From Lunularia cruciata (lineage: Eukaryota > Streptophyta > Marchantiopsida > Lunulariales > Lunulariaceae), in assembly GCA_948567375.1 (NCBI GenBank), contig OX419759.1, forward strand, positions 1,279,303 through 1,343,302: DNA of 64,000 nt, read 5' to 3'. Both the position numbers and the translations under genes were made by a program. Positions 21,683 to 32,888 of the stretch are shown one piece after another. The notes under the pieces were generated by a model, which did no database searches, was not told the DNA's origin, and saw only the letters and a program-made list of their open reading frames with translations. Each line of letters begins with the position of its first letter. The first letter of the stretch is position 1.

Positions 21683-24600
21683 GGGGAGTTCGGGAGAGTG
21701 TGGAGACGGGAGAGGAGAGGGAGAGATGTGTGAGGAAAATCCATATTTTCGGAGTGTTTTCTAGCATATAGCACTCAAGTGAATACTCTGTTTTGTTTGT
21801 TTTTCAATTTTGGTTCTATTGGTATTCAAATTGAAGACTATGGAAAATTGAATAGAAAGTTATGAGGATTTTAGGCTTTTAGGGTTTTGAGTGATCATTA
21901 GACATTGAGAGTGATGAGTCGGGAATTTTCATTTCTATTCTCTTGGTTTTCATGATTGAGTTCCATGGGAATTTAATTTAAAACTTTATGGGATGGAAAT
22001 TGAAAGTTATGAGAGTTCATAGTTTTTAGGGTTTGGAGTGATTGTATCTTATATGAGTTGGGATGTGAGGGGTTGTGGATTTGGAAGTACTAGGAGATAT
22101 GGAAAGGAGCATCATGTGTTACTATCATTATTCTTGTGCTAGCCATGACTACACGTCCCCATGTAGGGCCGCCTAGAGCAGCTCGGGATACACCATATCC
22201 GGTGTGTCACAATCGCTTTACTTCGCAAGGGGTAAAGACTCATGTGGGAAGGATACACAAGGAATATGATTGGACCACTTGGGATGCTCACATGAGGCGA
22301 GCGACCACATCGACAACAGTCACATTTGGGATTACACATGCTTCTTTTATCCCTTCGTTGATTGTTCAAAAGATACCGATCGAGTCATGGAGTGGTTAGC
22401 TTCTCAGGCATTTTGGGGTTATTCTAGACTAGTTTTCCATGTCCATGTCTATTCCATAGGCTACCCCCCACACTCATGATGAGGCTAGATAGACTTTTTG
22501 CCTACCACTTGATCTTTTGACGTGATCCCTTGGGCTAAAGGGGGACGTGCAGTGCAAAGAGAGGTGGCTGCTAGATTTTGTCGATTCCGAGCAAGAGATT
22601 GAGCGGCCCTTCAGGTGGAGTCTGTTAGAGCTACATGGTTTAGGAGACAAGTTTCACCACAAGATACCACAGAGTCCACTTGATTACAATGGTGTAGGAC
22701 ATTGGGTCAGGAGTGAGAGTTTAGTAGAGCAGCATGCGCGCTACACCCTTTGTCTATGGCTAGTCCTACTGATGAGACTATCTCTTCCTTACGCTCACTA
22801 CATCCTATGGCAATAGATGTCTTAGATTATCAACCTCAACAACCTTTATGTCTTGATAGGTCACTTTTTGCACAAGCATTGTGCATTGCCCCTTGCCTTT
22901 CTCAAGAGGCTTGGCAAGGATGGTTTATGAGCTCCTTAGAGATTGCTTTCAGAAAAATGATCCTTCTAGTGGTTTTACTAAGTTGTTTCAAGTGGCTGCA
23001 ATAGTAGCGAGAGGAGACATTCCTACATCTATTAGTTGGGTATTAGGTGTTAGTCAACTTCTTGCAATGGAGAAGGACACGGGGGCATTAGACTGACTGT
23101 TATCATAGTGATCTTTTTGTGTTTGGTCAGTTGAACCATTGTCCTTCAACATTGTTCTCCCTTTCGATAGCACCTTAGCCCACATCAGTTTGGAATAGCT
23201 ACACTTGGAGGATGTGAGGCTATGTCTCTAGGCATCAAGGCAGTCCTAGATATCCATCTAGAGTGGGTTGTCCTATAAGTGGATGTTGAGTATACTTCTA
23301 ATAGCATCTCACAGGCATCCATCTTTAGAGAGCTTGGAGAGGCATGTGGATCCTTGGCGAGTCTTATTCCTTTTGTGCGGCCTTTTTATGGCTCTCTTGC
23401 TTCTCTTTATTACCAACACGGTTGTTAGAAGAGTCATCGTCTTGGAGTCAGCTGTTGGTACACATTAGGAAGATCCTTTAGGGAGACCCTTATTTGTTGT
23501 GGCTCACTTCAGAGCTCTCCTATCTACTACTTTGGCCATACTAGGTTGTGTATTTCTCTCCTTGGACAATGATACACACATCATGGGCCGTGTAGATTAG
23601 ATTAGGCAAGCCTTTGACCACTTGACTATCAAGCTACATCTAGTAGGCTTGAGAGTCAAGGTGTCAAAGTGCATGGCATGGTCCCCTTTAGGTAACCCTC
23701 TCCACCTTGAGTCTCCAGAGGGGTGTATCGCACATCTACATACGGACTACATGTTCTTGGAGTGCCAGTAGGATCTGAGGATTTTGTCACATGCTTCTTA
23801 GACGCTGCCCTTGTAGAGGATGTTCTCCATGTGGATGACCTTCCATTACTAGGAGATCCGCAAGTGGCATTTGGTATACTCTCCTCTAGTATTGCTTGTT
23901 GACCGACTTACCTTATTCTTATAGTTCCTCCGTCCTTGTCCTTCCTATCACGTTTGAGAGCCTTTGATAGGAGGATTATGGGAGTCTTTGATGATATAAT
24001 TGGACTAAAGACGTTTGAGTGTGTGATAGGGGATGTGGCACATAGAAAAATGGCATTGCCAATCTCATGTGGAGGGGTTGGCTTGCTATCTATAAAGGAG
24101 ATGGCACCTATAGCATTTTTGGGTGATTGTGCTCTCTTGGCACCCCTACTTTCCTCTCATTTTGTGGTTGTTGATAGGCCGGTTTTGGAGACTTATGTGC
24201 CAGAGGTGGAAGAGGGATCCTTTCCTCTCCAGATGTTATTATGGCAGATGAGAGATAGTCTATCCCCATAGGCACAAGAAAACTTTCCATCTTTTGCTTC
24301 ACTATTGTCATATTGGACTAGAGGTTTATAGTCTTCCTTGATGGAGCGATCGTGTGAGCATATGCTACATTCTCCCTTAGTTGACTCGTCCATTCCTTAG
24401 GCTACTAGAGCACATATTCACTCTTGCTCCAACAAGGGTGCAGACTCTTGGATTCTAGTTCTATCGTGCATTAGGGCATTCTGACTAACACCAATTACTT
24501 TCTCTATAGCAATGAGGTTTTGCTTAGGTTTGGTCTACCCATTTGCATCTTCATAACTCACTTGTGAGTGTGGTTCTACCCTAGATGCAGCAACAGCAAC

Positions 24601-24856
24601 AGTCCATATGACATGGTGTCCTTTTGGAAGATAGAAGATAGCTACCCATGATGCTATCAGTGACATAGTGTTTGCTATGGCATGAGAGAGTGATACTTGC
24701 TTGGAGGGAGCATTTGCATGCTTTGTAGATGACACGTGTCAGGGTAGACTTACACTTGGTTAGAGATGATCAGGTGATAGTAGCGGATGTCGTGGTTATG
24801 GACCCTATGCGGGATATAGTGTTGGAGGGAGTGATTACCAATCTCCTTGGATGGGT
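21683..24856 (+). mobile_element. E3: E copy with full 5' leader, 3' end lost
   Basis: Begins with a ~460-bp leader (GGGAGAGTGTGGAGACGGG onward) that matches the leader of E6 on the opposite strand (36080-36557), so the leader belongs to this subtype. The start codon is at 22145. The element stops at 24856 in the endonuclease region where a K LTR begins; the remaining ~270 bp of coding sequence and the tail are absent, so a deletion accompanied or followed the LTR insertion. Strong C-to-T decay. Confidence 0.83.
22145..24856 (+). pseudogene. E3 ORF remnant (zinc finger, RT, part of endonuclease)
   Basis: Starts with ATG in GCTAGCCATGACTACACG. The N-terminal finger reads YPVCHNRF...HVGRIH: a C2H2 pattern (C-x2-C-x11-H-x4-H) whose first Cys has become Tyr. 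It continues with DYDWTTWDAH (here EYDWTTWDAH), the Arg-rich linker near 22560, LRSLHPMA and SLFAQAL near 22800-22890, RT palm pieces near 23300-23590 (the ADDT block reads LDNDTH, first Asp lost), AFDRRIMGVF near 23960, CEC finger sequence near 24565 and endonuclease RVDLHL/ADVVVMDP near 24740-24800. Many stops and frame shifts. Confidence 0.8.
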
Positions 24857-25546
24857 TGTAACATCCATTTGTGCATATATGTAGTATTGTGATTTTTAGT
24901 TTGGTATTACAAGTACTTGAGAGATATTATTTATATAGAGATAAGTATGGTTCTATATTAGTCATGATTAGCTGAAGTTAGTCATAGCTAAGATAGAGAG
25001 GATGTTACTTTAGAGGAAGTGGAAAAGCCGAGCACTACTATTTTGGATTCTAGTGTGTTGACTTGGTATTTTTCCTACGTGTTTGGCTTTGAGAAAAGAG
25101 TTGAGAACTCTTGGGCCCGCAAACCTTTTTGGTTTGGATTCTTCTATAGTCCATGGATAGCCCATGTGAAGGAATCTTTGACTTAGTGGTTGGGTCAAGA
25201 TAAGATCACATGCTTAGGGGAATATACCCATGTGGATGGATATTCCTTTCTACTTTTCAACTTTACTTGACTTTTAGCCTAGTAACTTGAGTTACTATGG
25301 TAATTAGTAACTTTGGTGTGTACTATTTCACAAGTATATAAACAAGGGTTGAGGAGGTTCTCAACATCCTTTCATTTGTAACTATCTCTCTCTCATTGAA
25401 TTCTCTAGTGAGTAATGTCTTGAGTCTTGAAGTGTTAGCCTTTGAGGAGTAGGATGGAGTTGGAGTTCCTTGCCTTTTTAGTCCATGGTGCGCTATCAAA
25501 ATAGCCATCAGAGGTTTATCCTAAGTGCGAGATAGGCCGGTTCACA
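24857..25546 (+). repeat. Solo LTR, family K, copy 1
   Basis: 690 bp from TGTAACATCC to GGTTCACA. Copies at 53350-54053 and 62799-63488 align throughout. A TATATAAA box near 25336 and a CT-rich leader (CTCTCTCTC, 25385-25395) suggest plus-strand transcription. No internal region or second LTR adjoins it. The flanks do not give a clean target duplication because the right flank is not E3 sequence. Confidence 0.75.
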
Positions 25547-25554
25547 TTGGGAGT

Positions 25555-26129
25555 AATTGTTATCTTTTGAGTTACTTACAAATACCAAAAATTAGATAAA
25601 TAATAATTACAGAAAAATAATTAAGTATAAGAAGAAAACATGTAGATTTTTGCTATTGATATACGATGGATAATTATTTTTTCCTATTTATAAAATACTT
25701 TACATCATAAAAGTGAAATGAAATATATGACAAATATTGTATACATATTGCTTTATGTTTGTCATAATATGACACAAATGGATTTTAAAAAAATTTGATG
25801 GAATTTCCTTAAAGTTTGCGATGAGTACTTTAAACTCAGCCAAAGGTAATTCACTATAACTTTGTGATGAATTCCTTCAAAATTGAATGCAATCCTTCAA
25901 ATTTAAAATGAACTTTTTAAATCTCCAATTATCTTGTCAAATTAAACTAATTTACCAAAGTCAAGTGCAATTCTAAAACATACATAGGATGTAGAACTTT
26001 AAGAGCAAAATGAGCCACTTTCAAAGCAGGGAATATTTAAAGTCTATGGACTTTTAAAAAACTCTCCATGCATGTAAATAGAAATTGATCTACAATGTTC
26101 TGCACGGAATTTATTCTTCTATATTACAA
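25555..26129. repeat. Repeat I, copy 1 (left part)
   Basis: Matches 38090-38655 (for example CTCCAATTATCTTGTCAAA and ATGTAAATAGAAATTGATC). It is interrupted at 26129 by E4 and continues at 29634-29970. CTATATTACAA at 26119-26129 is the left target duplication. Confidence 0.78.
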
Positions 26130-29100
26130 CAAAAGGCAAGGGAAACCGTGTACAAAACACAAAGAATTGGAAGACCCCATCAAGCTGTACAAGGGTGAGA
26201 CAACAAAGGTAAAATGGGACTAGACCCCAATATAGACTATATGAGAAATTTGCCTTGTTGCACCTAAGGTATCCAAGCTATGCAAGTTGTACAATCTACA
26301 AACAATTGAAGCATCCAAAGAAACATCATGTAGTGTGATTGCTCTCCTATGGATTGCATAAGCCATTGCTCTTTGTAGAGCAATAGACACATGTTGCCTA
26401 GAATATGCTAAAAAGTATGAGAGTGAGAGTGGTACCCCCTACCATCTCACATGATAAGCTCTTGTGCACTACTTGAAAAATGTGTCAAACATTATGTCCA
26501 TAGCTCCATATAACTCCAAGGCTAGAGGAACTAAGAGGTGACCTTGTTGCATGCATCTATACTTGGAGACCTTGCAGCCTATTGTTGCACTTGCCGCCCA
26601 TCCAAGGAGATGGGTAATCACTCCCTCCAAAATTGTATCCCGCATAGGGTCCATAACCACAACATCCACTATTGTCACATGTTCATCTTGGACCAAGTAT
26701 AAGTCTGCACTAACATATGTTGTCTGCAAAGCATACAAATGCTCCCTCCAAGCCAAGTATCCACTCCCTTGTGCCATAAAAAACACTATGTCCCTAATAG
26801 CATCATGGGTAGCTATCCTCTATCTCCCCAAAGGACACCATGTCATATGGACCATTGATGCATCTAGTAAAGAACCACACTCACAAGTGAGTATGAAGAT
26901 GCAGATGGGTGGACCAAACCTAGGCAAAACCTCATTGCTATAAAGAAAGTAGTTGGTGCAAGTTAGAATGCCCTAATGGACAATCAACCTAGGATCCAAG
27001 AGCCTGCACTCCTACTTGACAAAAGCAAAGAGGTGCTTTAATAGCATGAGGAATGGATGAGTCAACTAAGAAAGAATGTAGCAAATTCTCACACTATTGC
27101 TCCATGAAAGAAGATTGTAAACCTCTAGTCCAATCTGACGATAGTGAAGCAAAAGATGGAAATTCCTCTTGTGCTAATGGGGATAGAATATATCTTGTCT
27201 GCCTTAATAACATTAGGAGAGAAAAGGATCCCTCCTCCACCTCTGTCACATAAGTTTCTAAAATTGGCCTATCAACAACCACAAAATGAGAGGAGAGTAG
27301 GGGTGCACAAAGAGCTCAACTACCCAAAATGCTATAAGTGCCATCTTGTCCATAAATAGCAAGCCAACTCCTCTACACAAGATTGGCAAAGCTGTTTGAC
27401 AATGTGCCAAATCCCCTCTCACAAACTCAAATGTTTGTGGTCCAAGAATATCACCAAAGACTCCCATAATCCTCCTATTAAAGGCTCTCAAACGTGATAG
27501 GTAGGACGAGGAGAGGAGAACTATATGGATGAGGTTAGTTGGTCAACAAGCAATACTAGAGCAGAGTAAACTAAATGCCAACTATAGATCTCTTAATAAT
27601 AGAAGGTCATTCACATGAAGAACATCTCTACAAGGGCATTGTCTAAGAAGCGTGTGACAAAATCCTCGGATCCTATTGGCTCTCCAAGAATACATAATCC
27701 ATTTGTAGATGTGATACACCCCTCTAGAAGTTCAAGGTGGAGAGAGATACTCAAAGGGAACCATGCCTTGCACTTTGACACCTTGACTCTCAAGCGTACT
27801 AGATGTAGCTTGGTAGTAAAGTGGTCAAATGCACGTCTAATCTGATCTACAAGGCCCGTGATGCATGTATCATCTGCCAAGGAGGGAAATACACAACCTA
27901 GCATGGCCAAAGTAGTAGATAGGAGAGCTCTCAAGTGAACAATGACAAATAAAGGTCCACCTAAAGGATTTTCTTGACATGTACTAACAATTGACTCCAA
28001 GATGGAGACTTGTTCATGTGAAGAATAGTGTTGGTAGTAAAGGGAAGCAAGAGAGCTATAAAAAGACCACACAAAAGGAATAAGACTTGCCAAGGATCCA
28101 CCAGCCTAAACTCAAATCCTCCAGGTGTAGCTATGCTATATTGATGTGGACTAAGGTGATGTCGAAAGTGAGAATAATACTAAAAGATAATGGTACAAGT
28201 GACCAGATGCAAAAAGTTCTCTCCAATAACAATTTGTCTTATGCTCTCTGTATCCTTCTCCATCACAAGAAGTTAACTAGCACCTAACACCCGACTAACA
28301 AACATAGGAATGTCTTTTCTCACTATTACTACAACCACCTAAAATAACTCGCTAAAACCACTAGAAGGATCCTTTACCTGAAAATAATCTCTAAGGTGCT
28401 CATAAACCATCCCTAACAAACCTCTTAAGGAAAGGCAAGGGGTAGTGCACAATGCTTGTGCAAAAAGTGACCTATCAAGATATAAAAGTTGCTCAAGCTA
28501 ATAGTCTAAGACCTCTAGTGGTAGTCCCTCTATTGCCATAGGATGTAGTGAGTGTAGTGAAGAGATAGTCTCATCAATAGGACTAGCTATAGACAAAGGA
28601 TGTAGCGCTTGTGCTTCTCTACTAAACTCTCTTGCTTGACCTAATTCCTACACTATCATAATTGAGTGGACTCTATGGTATCCTATGGCAAAACCTATCC
28701 TAAAATGTGTAGCACTAATAGACTCCTCCTATAGGGCCAACCAATCCCTTGCTCAAAATCAACAAAATCTAACAATCACTTCTCTATGCCTCATACATCC
28801 CTCTCTAGCATAACAAAGACACCATCAGGGAGTAAGAGAAATAAGAACCATGCTTACTCACCCAAGGGATCACATGCCAAATGACCAAGTGGTAGGCAAA
28901 AATCCTGTCTAGCCTCATCATAGAGTATGTAGGGTAGCCTATGGAAAAGACATGGACATGGAAAACTAGTCTCAAATAACCCCTACCCGCTTGAGAAGCT
29001 AACCACTCCCATGACTTGATTAGTATCCTTGGAATGGTCAACAAAGAGATAGAAAAAGCATACATAATCCCAAATGTCATTGTAGTTGATGTGGTTGCTC

Positions 29101-29622
29101 GCCTCACGTAAGTATTCCAAGTGGTCCAATCATAGTCCTTGTGCATCCTTCCCAAATGGGTCTTTACCTCTTGCGAGGTAAAATGTCAATGACACACCAG
29201 GCATGGTGTATCTCAAGCCGCTCTAGGCAGCCCCACATGGGGAGGTGTAGCCATAGCTAGCACAAGAATAAGAATAGTAGTACATGATGCTCTTCTCCAT
29301 ATCTCTCCATACTAGAATAGAGAATGTCACCTAAAACAACAATTAAGTGGTCGATGGATTATGGGGAAAGTAAAAGAAACCAAATGGGCAAAGAATGAAG
29401 AGCCTTTACAATAAAAGGGATGTGACATGGCTCTACTATGGCATTGGCTGTATGTAGGAAAAGGGCCTTAGTGGATTGTGGGCTAGAGTACAACATGACC
29501 TCTCTAAGAGATACCCCATGAGTGATAGCTCTTCTTGCATGATGAGTTGTTGTCCAAAATTAGATGAAGAAGGGTAATGAGGATGACTTTTGTGTAGAAA
29601 CAAACTTGTAACATATTACAAT
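26130..29622 (-). mobile_element. E4: full-length E copy with target duplication
   Basis: 3493 bp between identical 11-bp repeats CTATATTACAA (26119-26129 and 29623-29633). The paralogous repeat I at about 38645-38660 shows the uninterrupted site. The element has the complete coding region, the 3' tail (GTGTACAAAACAC, hairpin sequences decayed) and a ~350-bp 5' leader (29270-29622). Apart from the last ~30 bases before the ORF this leader does not resemble the leader shared by E3 and E6. Confidence 0.88.
26220..29254 (-). pseudogene. E4 ORF remnant (complete span)
   Basis: From ATG at 29254 (GCTATGGCTACACC) to TAG at 26220-26222, 3035 nt, about 1010 codons in the original frame. Recognisable in order: C2H2 finger (29165-29215), KDYDWTTW (29125), linker, RT with LADDT (27875-27890; the GTRQGDP block reads STCQENP near 27975), AFNRRIMGVFGD (27460-27490), the Cys-rich finger near 26870, RAD-like SADLYLV near 26695 and DVVVMDP near 26655, FVPL region and C-terminus. 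Heavy CpG-to-TpG decay gives many stops. No expressed product is expected. Confidence 0.82.
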
Positions 29623-29633
29623 CTATATTACAA

Positions 29634-29970
29634 TGAGTACTGACAAAAACATAATCTAATTAACATTCTACAAATTTCATCTTCAACATAGACCACCTTA
29701 ATGTTGTCAACTTTTGGGATATTGTCAAGCCTTTTTGCTAACTTGGAATGTTATTAAGTCTTATTGCTAAAGCAAAGGTACTATTAAGTCCATCTTTGCA
29801 AGGATAGACTTAACAATATTAGAATTTCCTTGTAGAATTAACATTATCTTATATACTCAAGAGTTATCATATACTATGACGGAAACGAGGATTCATCTCA
29901 GAAGGAATCAGATTCTCCTTGTGAAATTAAGATATTCAATAAACTCAATGACTATTAACTATAATATACA
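29634..29970. repeat. Repeat I, copy 1 (right part)
   Basis: Continues repeat I after E4: TTGCTAACTTGGAATG, then TACTCAAGAGTTATC, as in 38755-38915. The junction with CTATATTACAA confirms that E4 inserted here. Confidence 0.75.
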
Positions 29971-30121
29971 AAAAATATTATAGAAACTTTTGTTGGGTTT
30001 GGTACGCAACAACAAGAGTGAAGTGCAAGACATTCCATCTAGGTGCATGTCCTTTCAAAATTCTATGATAGCAATACTGACTAGAAGATATTACCTTCCA
30101 TTCTTTGAAAGGGAAAAAGGG

Positions 30122-31434
30122 AGAAGGAAACCACATAGAACACAAGAAGGATGGGGAGATCCTATCAAGCTGTACAAGGGAGAGACAAAAGAGGTAGAAT
30201 AGGGCTAGGCTCCAATAATATTGATATGATAAATCTACCCCACCACATCTTAGATATCCAAGTTGTGCAAATCATAGGGTCTACTAATTATTGGAGCATC
30301 CAAAGAAGCATCACATAGAATGATTGCTTTCCGATGGATTGCACTAGCCAATGCTCTTTGTAGAGTAATGGACACATGTTATCTAAAGTAAACTACAAAG
30401 TAATGTACAAAGTATGAGAGTGAGAGTGGTACCCCTGGTATCTAATATGATAGGCTCTCATGCACTCCCTAGCAATTGTGTCAAACTCCATGTCCATCAC
30501 TTCATATAACTCCAAGGCTAGAGGAACAAAGAGGTGACCTTGCTATATACCCTATACTTGGAGACTTTACATGTTGTTGCTCTGCTTGCCACCCATCAAA
30601 GAGAATGAGTAATCACTCCCTCCAAAACTGCATCATGCAAAGGGTCTATAACCACAACATCTGCCACTATTACCTAATCATCTTGGACCAAGTACAAGTC
30701 TACTCTAACATATGTTGTTTGCAAAGAGTATGAACGTTCCCTACAAGCAAGGTATACACTCTCTTGTGTCATAGCAGACACTATATCCTTGATGTCATCA
30801 TAGGTAGTTATCCTTTGTCCTCCTAAGGCCATTGTGTCATATAGACCATTGCTGCATCTAGTGTAGAACCACACTCACTCATGAATAACAAAGATGCAGA
30901 CGGGTGGACCAAATCTAGGTGGAACCTCATTGTTGTAGAGAAAGTGGTTGATGCAAGTCAAAATGCCCCAATGCACAATCTAGCTAGGATCCAAGAGGTT
31001 GCACCCTTGTCAAAGCAAGAGCAAAGATGTGCTCTAGTGGCCTAAGGCATGGACAAGTCAACTAAGAGAAAATGTAGCACATACTGACACTATCACTCCA
31101 TCAAGGAAGACTACAAACCTTTGGACTGATCTAATTGTAGTGCAAGCAAAGGATGGAAGGTCCTTCCTTGCCCGTGGAGATAAACCATCTCTCATTTGCC
31201 GCAATAACACTTGGTGAGAAAAGGATCCCTCTTCTGCCTCAATCACATAAGTCTCCAAAATTGGCCTACCAACAACCACAAAATGGGAGGAAACTAAGGG
31301 TGCCAAAAGAACACAACTACCCAAAAATGCTATATATACTATGTCCTCTATAGATAATAGACCCACTCACATGAGATCCATAAAGATACTTATCTACGTG
31401 CCAAATCTCCCATCACACAGTCAAATGTATATGA
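30122..31434 (-). mobile_element. E5: 5'-truncated E copy
   Basis: Runs from the 3' tail (GGAAACCACATAG, GATGGGGAGATCC; hairpin 1 decayed) through the endonuclease and Cys-rich finger to part of the RT C-terminal region. Readable pieces: GHLFV-like region near 30530, ADLYLVQDD near 30690 (as VDLYLVQDD), AFLGSCVLLAPL near 31330. It ends at about 31434 in the codons after the RT palm. The last ~110 bp are part of a later tandem duplication (31323-31968). No target duplication could be recognised. Confidence 0.78.
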
Positions 31435-31968
31435 GCTCTCTAAATCTCTAGAATATCTTTGCCTCCTTTCTCCCTCATCTATTCTCTCTCCAAAGGCAAA
31501 AAGTCGCATTCAATATTAAAAATAAAGGCTTCCTATCTGGATTTTTCATCTTAGTACTCTGATAAGTGTTTGAATAAAACCTTATTCTTGTAGACTTGGT
31601 GAAGTTCTGTCATCTAAGCATCCCTATAGTGCTACAAATCCTTACAAAAATGCTATAGGTATTATCTCCTCTATAGATAATAGTCCTACTCACATGAGAT
31701 CCGTAAGTATATTTATCTACGTGCCAAATCTTGCATCACACACTCAAACGTATATGAGATGTCTAAATCTCTAGAATATCTTTGCCTCCTTTCTCCCTCA
31801 TCTATTCCCTCTCCAAAGGCAAAAAGTCACATTCAATATTAAAAAGAAGGGCTTCCAATCTGGATTTTTCATCTTAGTACTCCGATAAGGTTTGAATAAA
31901 ACCTTATTCTCATAGACCTAGTGAAGTGCTATCATTTGAGCATCCCTATAGTGCTACAAATCCTAACT
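31323..31968. repeat. Tandem duplication, 323-bp period
   Basis: 31323-31645 and 31646-31968 are near-identical direct repeats; each begins with the E5 end (AAAAATGCTATA, CTCTATAGATAATAG) and ends with non-element sequence (CCCTATAGTGCTACAAATCC). Because the unit crosses the 5' junction of E5, the duplication took place after E5 inserted. Confidence 0.88.
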
Positions 31969-32544
31969 ACTCAAATGGAGAACACTATGTTGGTCAAGTA
32001 GACATCTTTACCTTATTGATTAGTTGGCTTTTTCCATATCCTTGTTTGTGCTTCCATGGTAGCTAGCCTTCTTGAAATCCAATCCTGGTATTAAGATAGA
32101 TAACTCCACACTTGGCACCTTTATTACTTATTTTTACAGTTGACTCAAAAGCTAACTAAGCACCCAAAGAAAGTGGAAAGGCATCATAAGCCAAAATGAT
32201 ATTGATCTCCGAATACAAGGTATCTAGGAAAACCGAATCCAATATAAAGTAGATGAAAGCAAACTTGCGCATTCTATGAATGACATGCAGACATATCAAA
32301 TATTAGAAAACTAGATTTTAAAACTACTATGCACAAGCAACATGTTTATATGATTTTTTTTGTCTTTAGTGTTGTAGGAATGAATGAATGAATGAGAAAG
32401 ACTACATTGTCAATTCCTACTCCTCTTACTTTGCCAAGTGTGCTATGGTTGACTTTCCTTAACATTAGCATACACTCTTTCTGGATATTAGGATTATTAG
32501 ACATGCTTGCTAGACAAGCTCCTTGTTGTTTTTAGGTATACCTT
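31969..32544. other. No gene recognised
   Basis: No motif, no match elsewhere in the window, and no open frame of note. TGAATGAATGAATGAG near 32380 is a short microsatellite. Confidence 0.4.
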
Positions 32545-32888
32545 CAATAGAGCAGTCCAATACTACATCCTTCACTCTTGAACATGTGGAGGTTAAGAGC
32601 ACACCTTATTACAACATTTCTAAGTTGAAGAAGAAGGTCTTTCAAGTTTGTTGATCATTTGCAGAATTGCACTTGCAGTATCAACTATCATTAAGTACAA
32701 GGGCTTCTCACACTAGATGAGCAATGAAAGGAAGATTAAATTTGTCTCAAAAACTCTTTGTTTTCATGTTGTACTTGGAATAGCTTTATCTTTTTTATTA
32801 ACATCTTCAATATCGTACATTACACCCAACTACCACATATGAGCTATTGATTGGACAAAAGTTTAGTTCTTTCACATAAATGAGGAAA
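32545..32888. repeat. Repeat A2, copy 3 (left part)
   Basis: Matches 18893-19215 (GAGCAGTCCAATACTACA, GAAGAAGGTCTTTCAAGTTTG). Cut by E6; the rest is at 36558-36690. ATGAGGAAA (about 32880-32888) and TATGAAAC (36558-36565) are the decayed target duplication, the intact copies reading CTATGAAACAGG. Confidence 0.7.

Noticed and set aside
24852-25551. TGGG on both sides of K copy 1 as a target duplication
   Set aside because: The right flank is not E3 sequence, the repeats are not flush with the LTR ends, and four bases can match by chance.
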